Position numbers and translations under genes: made by a program
NCBI GenBank assembly: GCA_047967505.1
Contig: CM106538.1
Length of the DNA stretch: 64,000 nt
Strand: one strand, 5' to 3'
Source of the DNA: Dipteris shenzhenensis
Taxonomy: Eukaryota > Polypodiophyta > Polypodiopsida > Gleicheniales
The notes under the pieces: generated by a model
What the model was told of the DNA's origin: nothing
Databases searched by the model: none
Seen by the model: the letters and a program-made list of their open reading frames with translations, nothing else
Part shown: one piece after another, positions 21,840 through 31,789 of the stretch
Layout: each line of letters starts with the position of its first letter
Position numbering within the stretch: position 1 is the first letter of the stretch

Positions 21840-22660
21840 TTAGGAAGAAATGACTCCATATTTTGCCAAAGCAGAAATGTTTGAGTCAATGTGAGGCATC
21901 TTTATAATGTGTAAACCACTATAATCAAGTTGTTCACGTTTATCGTAAATATCAACCTCTAATCCTCTGGTAGATTGAGAAAGTCTAAGATCTAAGAAAA
22001 CACAAGAATCCCCTCTTGAAGTGCAGTTCAGTTCACAAGAGTCACGAGGATAGATTCCTTCTCCAAAAGCACAAGAGTCTTTGTACATAAAGTCTTGAAA
22101 GTTAGGAACATCTGGTACAAATAAACCATCTATAAAACACCTAACTTGGCTAAGCTTACGTAAAATGATAGGGCAGGTATTGATAGAAATAAGACGTTTC
22201 ATAAACGCAAATTCATAAGTGAAAAGATAAAAGTTTGCTAAAAAGACGGCACAATTAGTGCCCATGGGGATTCCTATAATTTGTTGAAACAAAGAATCAC
22301 CTATTGTGATGTAAAGATTATCTAAAAGAAAATCTATCCAAGAGCAAAGATCTTCAACACTTACTACCTTTGTGTATCTTTTCTTTTTAGAACCGATGTC
22401 ATGATCTTTATTTTTAGCCACAAAAAGTCAAAGCATAAGGTTGTTTTCTCAACTTTTAGCACTTTGCATCTATCTCAGCTTGAAAACTTCAGCAGCTAGC
22501 TTTTTTATTCTAAACTTCAGGTCTTCCAGCTTGATCTTTGTGTAAAGCATGGTAAAATCATAGGTTTGAAGGAGAATAGGAGACTCTTTTTCCTGAATGC
22601 TTTGAGAGGAATTAAAAAATTTTACAACAGGAATCACTCCTATAGAGTCATTTAAAATCC
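21840..22660 (-). pseudogene. Penelope-like RT, palm motifs
   Basis: On the minus strand, motif A TYDFTMLYTKI (near 22560-22535) keeps the catalytic Asp. After a damaged stretch with stops (22500-22425) the frame 22421-21840 gives FQQIIGIPMGTNCAVFLANF, the Penelope form of motif B. Then comes FIDGLF near 22130, where the catalytic pair expected as YIDD/FIDD is Asp-Gly. YDKREQLDYS and the PHIDSNIS ending follow, as is typical of the family's C-terminal RT region. The frame ends about 240 bp before the pseudo-LTR. The lost second Asp and the stops make it inactive. Confidence 0.85.
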
Positions 22661-22664
22661 AACT

Positions 22665-23343
22665 TTAGTGTGAGGGGATATTTGTCTCCTTTAATAAGTC
22701 CCTCCAAAGTTCATGGACACTAGGCAACATGGCTTTGAAGCAATAGCTTAGCCATTTAGAGACATCCGTCAAAGTAGTCTCACAAGTAGCTGCAATAAAT
22801 CTTGGCTTTTTTGGAGTTTTGTGGAACTCTAAGCAGCACAAAGAAAAGGGATACTTGGATTGCAAACAAACCCAAAAGACTTGCAAAAACACTGGTGTTT
22901 TGAGATCAAATCCTTTTGAGAAACTAAGGCAGGGGCGTAAGTTTTGGCAGACGAGTTCACTTCTCTCAAAAGACATTCTAAGTAAAACTTTTTGCAAATA
23001 AAAACAAAGTTATTGGAACATTTGTCCATATAAGAAATGACAAAATTCCTATGGAATTTTCGAAGAAGAGTTTCATCTTCTTTAGAAAGATGGTTACTTT
23101 GCTTTGAGCAATTAACCAAAGGGACTTCTTCTAATTTCAAAGCAGCTTTCTTTAAGATCTTCCCTTTCCATTCTGAACTCCTAAACATTCTTCTAATTGC
23201 AAAACAAACTTTGAGATTCCCTTATCCATAGCTTTTAAAAGGCAAGACTCTTTAAAAAAGTACAATCAAAATTTTGTGCCTTTCACGAAAAGGTCTCTTA
23301 AGTTACTAGAAAGCAAAATTGAGGTATCAGCTGTGACTAGATG
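22665..23343 (-). pseudogene. Penelope-like RT, N-terminal part
   Basis: Three frames in sequence carry conserved RT-N features: GHLVTADTSIL and NLRDLFVKGTKF near 23340-23265; FVISYMDKCSNNFVFICKKF near 23070-23010 (the family's D-K-x-x-NN-x-x-x-x-C-K-K-YY signature); and EFHKTPKKPRFIAATCETT near 22830-22770 (motif 2, K-L-H-K-x-P-x-x-x-R-F-I). Stops or frameshifts lie near 23263, 22829 and 22665. The family-typical order supports one ancestral ORF. Confidence 0.85.
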
Positions 23344-23345
23344 TC

Positions 23346-24194
23346 CTAAATCAGCATCAATAAAGCTTTGGTCTTACTTTTACAACAACAAAATTCTCTA
23401 AGGATAGAAGATTTTGAATGCTCTGAAAGCCTTTTACCTATCTCTCCATAGTTGAAAGCCTTTTGTCCTAAAGTTTTTACATACTTCCAAGCTACTACTG
23501 GATGCTTCCAAATTCTTCTCACAAAATGAGGAAGAGAATCCATTACTTCAGGGGACTTCAAAATTGAGTTTAAGCCTATCTTGTCAAGAGAGGGAGAAGT
23601 AAAAATACAAATCAAGAGTTCCTTATTTAGATAGACTTCTTTGCTTTAAAAGGAAGCCTTTACTTTTAAGAAGCGATCCAATGAAGTTTTAAGTTGTATA
23701 TAATGGAGCTTATTTGGATTCAAATCCTCAAAAGAGAAGTTTTCCAAGGTGTATTGAAGTTTAAAAATAACTTTGACATTATTATTTTCAAAAAATTTTA
23801 TTGAAAAAAGACCCAGAGACATTAATCTATGTAGGTAGAGTAGTCTTCTTTTATAGTCTCGAGAAGCAAAAACTCTTGGAACTGAGGAAGTTAAAGGAAC
23901 GAAAGGAGGAGGAAGTGGAGGAAGATGAAGTGAGGGAGGCAACTCACGAACAATATGTGAGATTGTAGGAGAGCTAGGACAACCACGTAACATAACTTTA
24001 GGTTTCCATACGAGGTTAGGTGTATGACTATGTTGGTAAAGAGGAATGTTAAAGGGCTTGATATGAGTTCTCCACATCAAAGGGTTCTTTTTCGAGGTTC
24101 TTTTATTTTTACCAAGAGTTGATTTTCCTTCCAAATTAAAACCTCTTGGGAAGAAATTCACAAGGACAAGCAGCCTTGTAAAAATCCTTGGCAT
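23346..24194 (-). pseudogene. Penelope-like element, nuclease-RT linker
   Basis: One minus-strand frame with a single in-frame stop near 23647 runs from just after the GIY-YIG domain to the RT. It is basic at the start, Pro-rich in the middle (HLPPLPPPFVPL) and ends with REFCCCKSKTKALL near 23395. The CCC triplet supplies a C-x-C. In the published permuted elements a C-x-C motif lies in the same linker position, so I treat it as the probable equivalent. Confidence 0.7.
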
Positions 24195-24408
24195 TATTAA
24201 AATGGCCCTCTATATGCTCAATGGGAAAGCTATGAAGAGATTCGAAACCAGACTTTGCCATTGCCGCATATAAGGGTTTTGAATCCTCAATTAAGGAATT
24301 CTTCCCATGAACTCTTATAGCTTCCCTAACATGTTCTTGAAAATGAATAAAAGCTGTCCTATAGGTTTGTCCTACATAAAGCATATTACTACTATGTATG
24401 TTATAGAC
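24136..24408 (-). pseudogene. GIY-YIG endonuclease domain, main part
   Basis: Reading from the insertion boundary: NIHSSNMLYVGQTYR is the second half of the GIY-YIG fold (YVG for YIG, with the following Gln-Thr and the Arg typical of the family). The helix with FQEHVREAI follows, then a C-terminal segment rich in Phe/His. Upstream, across the inserted LTR element, the chain continues as HATQVIYVVY (27180-27144), giving the first strand (VVY in place of GIY). I see no CCHH zinc cluster, a feature reported missing in the Chlamys subgroup. The frame then shifts into the linker near 24140-24190. Confidence 0.85.
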
Positions 24409-24761
24409 TATTGGGATAAGTGTGATCAAGGGCTTGCTCTAAGGTGCATGTGTGCATCTAGGGGAGTCACATGTGTGTGTGTGTGTGTGTGTAGTAGAAG
24501 CACACCTAGTGCTATGAGGTGTCTAGTCTGTGACCTAAGTGATGATGTAAGCACAAAGGCCCCGACATGGGAGGTTCCTTTGATTTAGCTAGTCCCGCTG
24601 ATGTAGGGGCTAATTGCCACTGATGTAGGGGAGGTGCCTACACCTTCCTCTCACTCTATATAATGGAGGATCTTCCTTTATTCTAATACATGGATTTTGC
24701 CTCACTTGAGCTCTCTCTCTTTGTGCCATGATGCATCTATTCTATCCCACACACTTCTTCA
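24409..24761 (+). repeat. 5' LTR of the gag-only element
   Basis: Begins TATTGGGATAAG, where the partner has TGTTGGGATAAG, so the terminal TG is mutated. It ends CTTCTTCA. About 14 substitutions from 26776-27138 outside an internal (GT)n tract whose length differs. TATA-like CTATATAATGG near 24655. Confidence 0.9.
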
Positions 24762-24763
24762 TT

Positions 24764-24775
24764 TGGTGTCAGAGC
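24764..24775 (+). other. Primer binding site variant
   Basis: TGGTGTCAGAGC, one base from the standard Met-tRNA site, two bases after the LTR. Confidence 0.85.
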
Positions 24776-25698
24776 TAGTAGGCTTTAGAGAATTCACTTT
24801 GGTAGTGCCACCTCATCATTTTGAGGCTTTCTTCTTTCTTCCTCTTCAGAAATGGCTAAGCTCTGTTCTCTCCATTCCTTGTGCCTTTTACCACGCCCTC
24901 TTAGCTGAAGATTCTACCCCCTGGGACACACCTCTGGCTCAGAGCATTCCTCCAGATTTCAACTCTGTAGCCCGTGTTGATTCAAATGGAGTGCGTCATG
25001 ACTGATCGCGCAATTCCGCTTCTGTGCTCACTCATTTCCAAATTCCTTCAAGCACAAGTTAGGCAATGCCTACAGCTTGCTGCTGGTGAAATATGAGCTC
25101 AAATAGTCCATTGGTTGCAGAGAAATCAACAAAAAGACAATCGATTTTGAGGAAGCTCTCCCAGGCAATGTGGCACACCATTTCGCCCCTCCTCTAGTGT
25201 GCTTACTCTCTGGTATAAAGGTTTCATTTGAGCCTACAAAGCCCCAAATATGAAGATATGTGGAGTGAGAATTCAAGCCTCCAAGTTACTCTGTTCTCTT
25301 GCAAGCATTTTTGACAGTTTTTGGACATTTGATGCTAGAGTAAATGCTAAGATGATGTTTAAGGAATAAAGTGATGCTAAGGTACAGAGCAGAGAATGCA
25401 ATTTCAGATTGAAGTTCAGTTGGGACTAATCTCTTGTCAAGATTCCAAGCTCTCAATGTTCTTCCAATGCTAAGCACTTGAAGAAGACTACAAGAAGAAC
25501 AAAGGTCAAGGTAAAGAAGACCCCAGCCAAGAAGCTTTGGGAGAAGCCAACTGGGTATGCATATGCTAAACAACTAGGCTTTTCTAAGTTTATCTTTAGT
25601 AATCTACATTTGTATGGTGAGGGAGATTTCTTTGGTCAACAAGATTAGTCATTTTGTAAGAGAGTAGACATTGCCTGATAAAGGTAAGACCCTCTCAT

Positions 25699-26384
25699 GG
25701 CTACCTATAAAATTGACAAGTTCAATGGCCAACTCAATCCTCTAAAGAAGGTGAATCAACCACAACCAAAGGTAAAGGGAAGGCAACTGACTCTTGTTCT
25801 ACACCTACAGATGCAAAAAGGATAGAGAAAGCTTGTGCAATAATTGCATTAGGTTTGGGAGATGATTATGTACATCACATTTTAGATTTGAAATCCCCTT
25901 TTGAAGCATGGCATAAGTTAGACATATTATTTGGTGCTAGCTCTCATACTTCCAAATTGAATTTGAAAATTAAGTTCTTGAACTTAAAATGGAGGGAGAC
26001 AATGTTGCAGTTCATGTTAATACTTTGAGGAGTCTTATGACACAATTAGCCTCAATTAACTCTCCAGTCACTGAAGATGATGCTATGGCTGTGCTCTTGA
26101 AGAGCATGCCTCAAGACTTTGACTATATTGTGACTACTTTGAAGGATCTTCCCCAACCCACACTAGAGGGCATCATCAGTGCTTTACAAGAGGAGGAAAG
26201 AAAGAACACTTCAAGAATGGGTAAAGTGCACACAAAAGCACTTGCAGTAAAGTTTTCAAAGAGCAGGTACAAGGCATGCAAGCATTGTGGGAAAAACAAT
26301 CATGTTATAAAATCAACCCTTGCTCTTATTGTGGCAAGAACAATCACTCAGAGAAGTTTTGCAATGAGAAAAAGTAGAGTATGA
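25699..26384 (+). pseudogene. Gag with CCHC zinc knuckles, frame-broken
   Basis: Starts MATYKIDKFNGQ, the usual copia Gag opening. It continues (after frame changes near 25770 and 25988) with FEAWHKLDILFGASSH and the longest frame 25989-26384: VAVHVNTLRSLMTQL, LLKSMPQDFDYIVTTL, LQEEERK. This is the UBN2 gag core. The first knuckle CKHCGKNNHV lies near 26280. A second, CSYCGKNNHSEKFC near 26322-26365, is readable only in a neighbouring frame. The segment between FNGQ and the helix region is shorter than usual, so the N-terminal Trp-containing part has been lost. It would supply particle protein for a non-autonomous element if intact. Confidence 0.8.
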
Positions 26385-26775
26385 CAAAATCTAGTTAAAG
26401 AGAGAACTCGATCGACAAATGAAGCATCAAACCTTGTGGTAAAAGATAAGGACTTTGCCTTTTGAGCAATTTGTCTTTGAAATTTTTGTTTATCATCACT
26501 TGGTCAAATTTTGAGGTTCTCTGCCTGGAGTAGTACTCCAAAAAGAATGTCATGTGTTTTGTCTTTTATAAATCACCTCAGGTCACCATATGATGTAGGC
26601 CATGTGATATGTGTATTTGGTCTATCCCATTTTTGTAAACCTTGACCCTTGGGCACCTTTGCTAGCATGAGATCCTAGCCATAAATTTATCCTTGACCAC
26701 CATGAGATGGCATGAGAAACTATGTGACTAGATGTATCCTTGACATAGCAAGAGGCAAACCCTCGAGGGGGGGTA

Positions 26776-26834
26776 TGTTGGGATAAGTGTGATCAAGGGC
26801 TTGCTCTAAGGTGCATGTGTGCATCTAGGGGAGT

Positions 26835-26871
<37 letters not shown>

Positions 26872-27138
26872 TAGAAGCACACCTAGTGCTATGAGGTGTC
26901 TAGTCTATGACCTAAGTGATGATGTAAGCACAAAGGCCCCCACATGGGAGGTTCCTTTGATTTATCCAGTCCCACTGATGTAGGGACTGATTGCCACTGA
27001 TGGAGGGGAGGTGCCTATACCTTCCTCTCACTCTATATAATGGAGGATCTTCCTTCATTCTAATACATGGATTTTGCCTCACTTGAGCTCTCTCTCTTTG
27101 TATCATGATGCATCTATTCTATCCCACACACTTCTTCA
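26776..27138 (+). repeat. 3' LTR of the gag-only element
   Basis: Partner of 24409-24761. It has a longer GT tract (26838-26869) and is followed by the target duplication TAGAC. Confidence 0.9.
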
Positions 27139-27143
27139 TAGAC

Positions 27144-27528
27144 AACATAAATTACTTGAGTGGCATGAATAGGACTACTTGTTTCTAAGACGTCTTAGTT
27201 TATTAAAAATTCTTATGTTATTATTAGTATAATGAGTGCTAACTAATAAAGCCTTAAAAATAGACCAATTAATGTTACCTTCCCCAAAATCATGAAGATT
27301 ATTCATGTTTGACCTAGCTAAAAAGTTAAACCTTTCTCTATATGTTTCAACTTTTTTGTTTTGATTTATCGAGCTAGACCCAACTAAATCACCTACCAAA
27401 GAGACAAGACCATCACTCGAATTTCCAATGTTATTCGGTGAGGTCAAACGATCAACTTGCTTGCACTGTCCCTGCCCATCCCAAGGAAGTTTCTCCCTTG
27501 CTATATCTCCTAACTCTAGCAGGAGCAA
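27144..27528 (-). pseudogene. N-terminal segment of the Penelope-like protein
   Basis: The minus frame 27528-27175 (polar, with FNFLARSNMNNLHDF and FNKLRRLRNK) ends at a stop. The neighbouring frame (ETSSPIHATQVIYVVY, 27191-27144) carries straight on into the GIY-YIG strand interrupted at 27143/24404. A position just before the nuclease is expected for an N-terminal region, but I recognise no separate domain. The true start of the ORF is not clear. Confidence 0.6.
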
Positions 27529-27901
27529 GACTAGTATTTAGAGGGGCTTGCTTGCACAGTCGTTACTCGTCCCAAGGTAACTCCTCCCTTATTACTACAA
27601 GGGAATGTCACAGAAGCCAGATGACATCCCAGGAGATCGCCCTATTGGTTTCCAAAAGGCGAATTCATCATAGCATGTATCGCTAAGCCAATATACCAAA
27701 AGAAAGAGAAAGAGAAAAGGAAAGTTACAACATCATTTGAAAATAATGTTGGACATGCTTATGCTAGAGAAAATGTGATAAACATGCATTTTCCACTTTA
27801 GGAAGAAGCTACCGAAGAGGCAAAGATAGAAACTAGTACGACAAAGACAAAAGTAGCTTTCAAGCCAAAGTTACTTATTCATAAAGTTATTTAATCTAAT
27901 A

Positions 27902-28245
27902 ACCTTTGTAAGACTAGAATAAGTCCAATCATACAAATTTATATTTTTTGTTGTTTTAAAGACCCAAAATCTACATAGAAAATAAAACAGAAAATGAAAG
28001 AGAAGAAAAAAGAGGAAAACAAAAACTTTTACGAAAAACAAAAGGAAGACATACTTAGCAAGCAAAGCAACACTTATGTCGTCATCAATGCCCAAGACCC
28101 ATGGAGTCTCTTGGGCAGACCCAGTGCTTACTAAAATACATCAAATAAGCAAAAGAGAAAGAAAACAAGAAAGGAAGAAGAAAGTAAGAAGGTGACTAAG
28201 CAAAAATAAACAAGCGAGTCAAGAAACAAAAACTTCCAAAAAACT

Positions 28246-28290
<45 letters not shown>

Positions 28291-28399
28291 AAAAAGCTAA
28301 AAGGACCCTTTACACTTATGTATCACTTCCTACAAAGAGGCAAAATTACATTCCTAACTTATAAAGCACAAGCATACTCAATCAAACTCTCTTTTGAAA
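27902..28399 (-). repeat. 5' pseudo-LTR of the Penelope-like element
   Basis: Partner of 21050-21602 in the same orientation, with a shorter TC tract (28250-28282) and without the roughly 28-base extra block. Upstream of it on the minus strand lies copia B gag. Confidence 0.85.
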
Positions 28400-28898
28400 A
28401 GGAGTTCACTATAGTGGAAACAAATTGTGCATCTCGAATAACTTCATTAACATTCAAGAGTTCTAGTGACATATTCCTGCATAGTGTCCCCTTGATTCAT
28501 GTGCAACCCATCAAGCTCCCTACACAAAAATGAGACTGTAGCCTCATTAGACCTTCATACATGTTCTCCAAAATATCCCATGAAGTCCAACAAGACCGAA
28601 TATGAGGAATTATGAACCTCTTTACATTAAATGAAATCAAAGACAACGCTTTTAGTATCCCACCTCCTTTGCTCAAGAATAACACATGCAGGTGGTTGTG
28701 CTTGCGCTTGCCCAGCTAGAGCAGCCCCCACCTTGCTGTGGAGGAGTACATGACACCTATGCAGGCACCTGTGACGTAGTCCCACAGGCCCTTGGCAACC
28801 AAAAGATTATGAATCATAAAGCTCCAAAGAGGAAAGAGATCATTTGGATTATGATGTGCCATTTGAGCAAAGTAAAAAGATTCAAGAAAACTCAGCAA
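28400..28898 (-). pseudogene. Copia B gag N-terminus
   Basis: The minus strand begins MAHHNPNDLFPLWSFMIH then LLVAKGLWDYVTGAC, the conserved N-terminal copia Gag region. It continues through broken frames with a GDTMQEYVTR segment near 28460 and ends at DAQFVSTIVNS where the Penelope-like element starts. The missing half lies at 21049-20393. Confidence 0.75.
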
Positions 28899-30015
28899 AG
28901 CTCACGTGTTATGAAGGCCTTAATCAAGTAAGAGACCACTTTCAAAGCCAGTACTTGGCTCAAGGATGCACCTCAAATCTGCCAAAAAAGTCCAGTGCTG
29001 GGACACATACTGCAATCTTAGAATCCTCTGCTCAAAACTCAACCAATGCTTGGCTTAACAAGGCATAAACCCTCTGAAAATCACCTCTGTCTTGAACCAA
29101 ACAGCCAATTGCAAAACCCAATTCCTCTCAAGTAAGTAAATGCGTGACGGGTGAAGACGGGAGCCAACCCGATGCGCAATGAAGAAAGTGTGGGTTTTGT
29201 TTGTATGGCTCAATCAATAGTCCGGGATATGGGACCAAGATAGTAAAATGACAGCTCCAAAAGCCCAAACCTAGACACCAATTAAGTTGACCAGCAGGCT
29301 GAGGTCAAAACTGAGCTGAAAATTACATCAAAACTGTTCCACAAGGTCAAAAACAGAGATAAACTGACCCGGAACAGCTGCTACAGCTTCAAAAGCTCCA
29401 TTGTGTCAAATGGTCCAAAAAGGTGCAGCTTGTCAAAAAACAGATTGACCAGATCCTAGGCAGATTTAGAGAGCTCATAACCTGTCAAAAACAACTCGCA
29501 TAGCTGTAGACAGCCTCCAAAAACCCTAAAATAGGTTCAGCCCTGTCTTGAAATGTATGCAACAGTGAAAAACAAGTCGACCAACTTGAGAACTGTTCCA
29601 AAACTGTCAAAAAATATTCTCCCAGTTCAAGAAGCTTCCAAAAACAGGCACCTATGTCTGGAACAGCAATTCGAAGCTGTTTCTGTTGAAAAAAACTCCA
29701 AAATTACGAAAAAAACAGTCGACTAGCAAGAAAACAGCCCGAAACCAGCAAGAAATGAGTCGTCCAACCTTGGAACAACTGTACGAAATTCATCCAAAAC
29801 AGGTCGAAATTAACTGAAGTCCCTTCAAAAACCAGTCACCAACTCAGAAAACAGCAGCAAATGCCCTCCAAAAGAGGCGCTCTGTAGAACCCTATTGACG
29901 GTAGCTGCCAACAAAAACGAGCTGTTTTGTAACTGTTTTCCTCAATGAATCTGGAGTTCTTTGTGACAAAACAGCCCACGGGTTTGGGGAAGGCGTTAAG
30001 AAACAAGAGGAACCC
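28899..30015 (-). other. Copia B untranslated leader
   Basis: There is no gene between the primer site and gag. 29280-29850 is internally repetitive, with recurring phrases such as CAAAAACAG, AACTGTTCC and GTCGACC-like variants at irregular intervals. Such long repetitive leaders are common in plant copia elements. Confidence 0.65.
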
Positions 30016-30244
30016 GCTCTGATACCAATGTTGGAAATGAAAGCGAGTGAACGCGAGAGAATGGAGCTGAAGGAATCTAGAATGAAATTGCAGCAGCAAA
30101 ATGAAGTACAAAGCTAGGGTGGTCATAGAGACAAAACCCTAGGATGGACCCTTACTGGAGTTAAGACATGTGTGGCAACTAACAAACTAGTCCCTTATTA
30201 CATAACATTGGCCACTGCCTTAGGAAATATAAATATTTCCAACA
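30016..30244 (-). repeat. 5' LTR and primer site of copia B
   Basis: The LTR (30029-30244, 216 bp) starts TGTTGGAAATATT and ends ATTTCCAACA on the minus strand, so its two termini are themselves inverted copies (TGTTGGAAAT/ATTTCCAACA). The primer site TGGTATCAGAGC (minus) lies at 30016-30027. Confidence 0.8.
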
Positions 30245-30292
30245 CTTTGCGACAATGCAAATGTACTTATGCGATGACCTAGGAATACTGAC

Positions 30293-30391
30293 TTCAGAGG
30301 TCAATATCATTGCTTGTTCAACCAGGGGATTCTAGAAATAATGAATTCAGAGGTCAATATCATTGCTTGTTCAACCAGGGGATTCTAGAAA
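30293..30391. repeat. 53-bp tandem duplication
   Basis: TTCAGAGGTCAATATCATTG and the following bases occur twice with a 53-bp period, nearly identical, just outside the copia B LTR. Confidence 0.9.
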
Positions 30392-31785
30392 TGAGTTGGA
30401 TTTGATTCGCCGAACCCAACGCTACACTACTCTCTTTGTATAAAAGATCACTATACACATCATGAGACCCATGGGACACCAACAGCATGTGATCACAGAT
30501 TTCTTTTTCAAAGGAGGTAAGTCCACGCTGGGTAGATGCAGTCAGACATAGAATCCAGAACCCGTCCTCCAAAGAGACCAAGCCTACAGGAGCTTGCCAG
30601 CAAGTTCTCGCCACATACAAGGCACTCCCATTGCAATGTCACAGAACCCAATGGACATATCCAACATGCTTCAAAAACACCAAGATTCTGAGTCCAATCC
30701 CAATTGAGCCCACACACAGCTCAGATCACTCATCGTTGATACCTAGCAAGATCCCTTCAGGGGCTACACATTCAGTGGTTTTAGGTTTAGTTTCAGTTTC
30801 CATCAGATCTTCTAGGGGTGTGCTAGACACCTATAGCACCCCCACCACGTTCCCCGGTTCCCACACGCCCCCCCCCCCCCCCCCCAAAAATTCCCTTCTG
30901 ATGTTTACAGCTGTTCAAGGCCCCCTGCCTGTCACGAACATCCTCACAGGATGTATAATCGTGATTAGCTCATCACCTTAGGCAGGACATTGGGGACCAG
31001 AAAAGGACAATCAGAGGGCAGCCAATGAGTCTGTCATCTCATCGTGGATATGCAGGACAGTAAATGGGCCTGCATGAACAGCAAGGTCAAAACAGTATCA
31101 AGGACAGTAGACACAGCAGTACATAGCAGCCAACGGGCCACTTTGGCAGGCCCACAAGGAAACGCAGATAGCAGCGGCAATGCTCCAGCATGTGCAGACA
31201 GTCAGCAGGCAGCAAGCAGGGCTGCGACATAGCACAGCAGCAGCAGCAGCAAGGGATGGGCCCCAGTCGCCCAGCAAGAGGGAATTGACCAAAGTCAGCC
31301 AGCAAGGAGGGAAATACAGGCCTATATGCAGAGTTGAGCATCAAGCCTGGCCTCACATCCTAAGGTATTGAGTGGCATGGTGCTCTTCCTTTGTACACTG
31401 CCCACATGGGGCAGCCATTCTGGGGCATACAAGGTGTAACAGCAGTTCTGCACTTTGTATCAAGCATAGGGCATTTATGTGAAGCAATAAAAGATGAATG
31501 CTCTATCTGGACGATGGCGGGTACGATCCAAATTCATGTTTGAAAGGTCTAATGCTAGCATCTATACAAGTCTTTTGCTGCTAGTAGGCATGATTACCAT
31601 ATAGGCATGTGTCATGCACAGCATTCGTAGACCTGATGCATGCTACATAGGGTCAGAGCATTGTACAAACCTTTGAAGTACTGAGAAAAGGTCACATCAC
31701 CGCTTGTTCCAGCACCAATCAAGAGAGGTTCCAATCGGTCTCATGCTTCTCAGCAACCCACATGTTGTAAATGCTCCTCCTTATC
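30392..31785. other. Unassigned DNA with C18 tract and AGC repeats
   Basis: No gene recognised. Contains a run of 18 C (30868-30885) and (CAG)n around 31230-31250. It may be decayed flanking sequence of the Ty3/gypsy fragment. Confidence 0.5.
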
Positions 31786-31789
31786 GTTG

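Larger units (their letters stand above)
24409..27138 (+). mobile_element. Gag-only LTR retrotransposon (TR-GAG type), complete
   Basis: The 2730-bp element has LTRs 24409-24761 and 26776-27138, a Met-tRNA primer site, a polypurine tract (GAGGGGGGGT, about 26764-26774) and the target duplication TAGAC (24404-24408 and 27139-27143). The only recognisable gene is gag (25699-26384); no protease, integrase, RT or RNase H is present between the LTRs. This matches the published class of terminal-repeat retrotransposons with a gag domain. The insertion splits the GIY-YIG codons of the Penelope-like element in the opposite orientation. Confidence 0.9.
21050..28399 (-). mobile_element. Penelope-like element with N-terminal GIY-YIG (permuted type)
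   Basis: The element has direct terminal repeats (pseudo-LTRs, 27902-28399 and 21050-21602, same orientation). On the minus strand between them lies a broken ORF whose domain order is GIY-YIG nuclease (27230-24136), linker with a CCC triplet, then Penelope-type RT ending at 21840. Canonical Penelope elements have the nuclease at the C-terminus. The permuted order is the hallmark of the Naiad/Chlamys group described from invertebrates, green algae, spike mosses and slime moulds (Craig and colleagues, 2021, recalled). A gag-only LTR element occupies 24409-27138; without it the Penelope-like element is about 4.6 kb. Both pseudo-LTRs contain a TC microsatellite. The host site is the gag of copia B. 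No clean target duplication was seen. Confidence 0.85.
20393..30244 (-). mobile_element. Copia B, interrupted and 3'-truncated
   Basis: The parts on the minus strand are: 5' LTR (30244-30029), primer site, a 1.1-kb leader, gag N-terminus (28898-28400), then gag C-terminus and protease start (21049-20393). The 7.35-kb gap inside gag is the Penelope-like element, which itself contains a third element. No 3' LTR was found. Confidence 0.75.

Noticed and set aside
29280-29850. Repetitive CAAAAACAG-type stretch as a possible satellite
   Set aside because: The spacing is irregular and it sits between the primer site and gag of copia B, so it is better explained as that element's leader.
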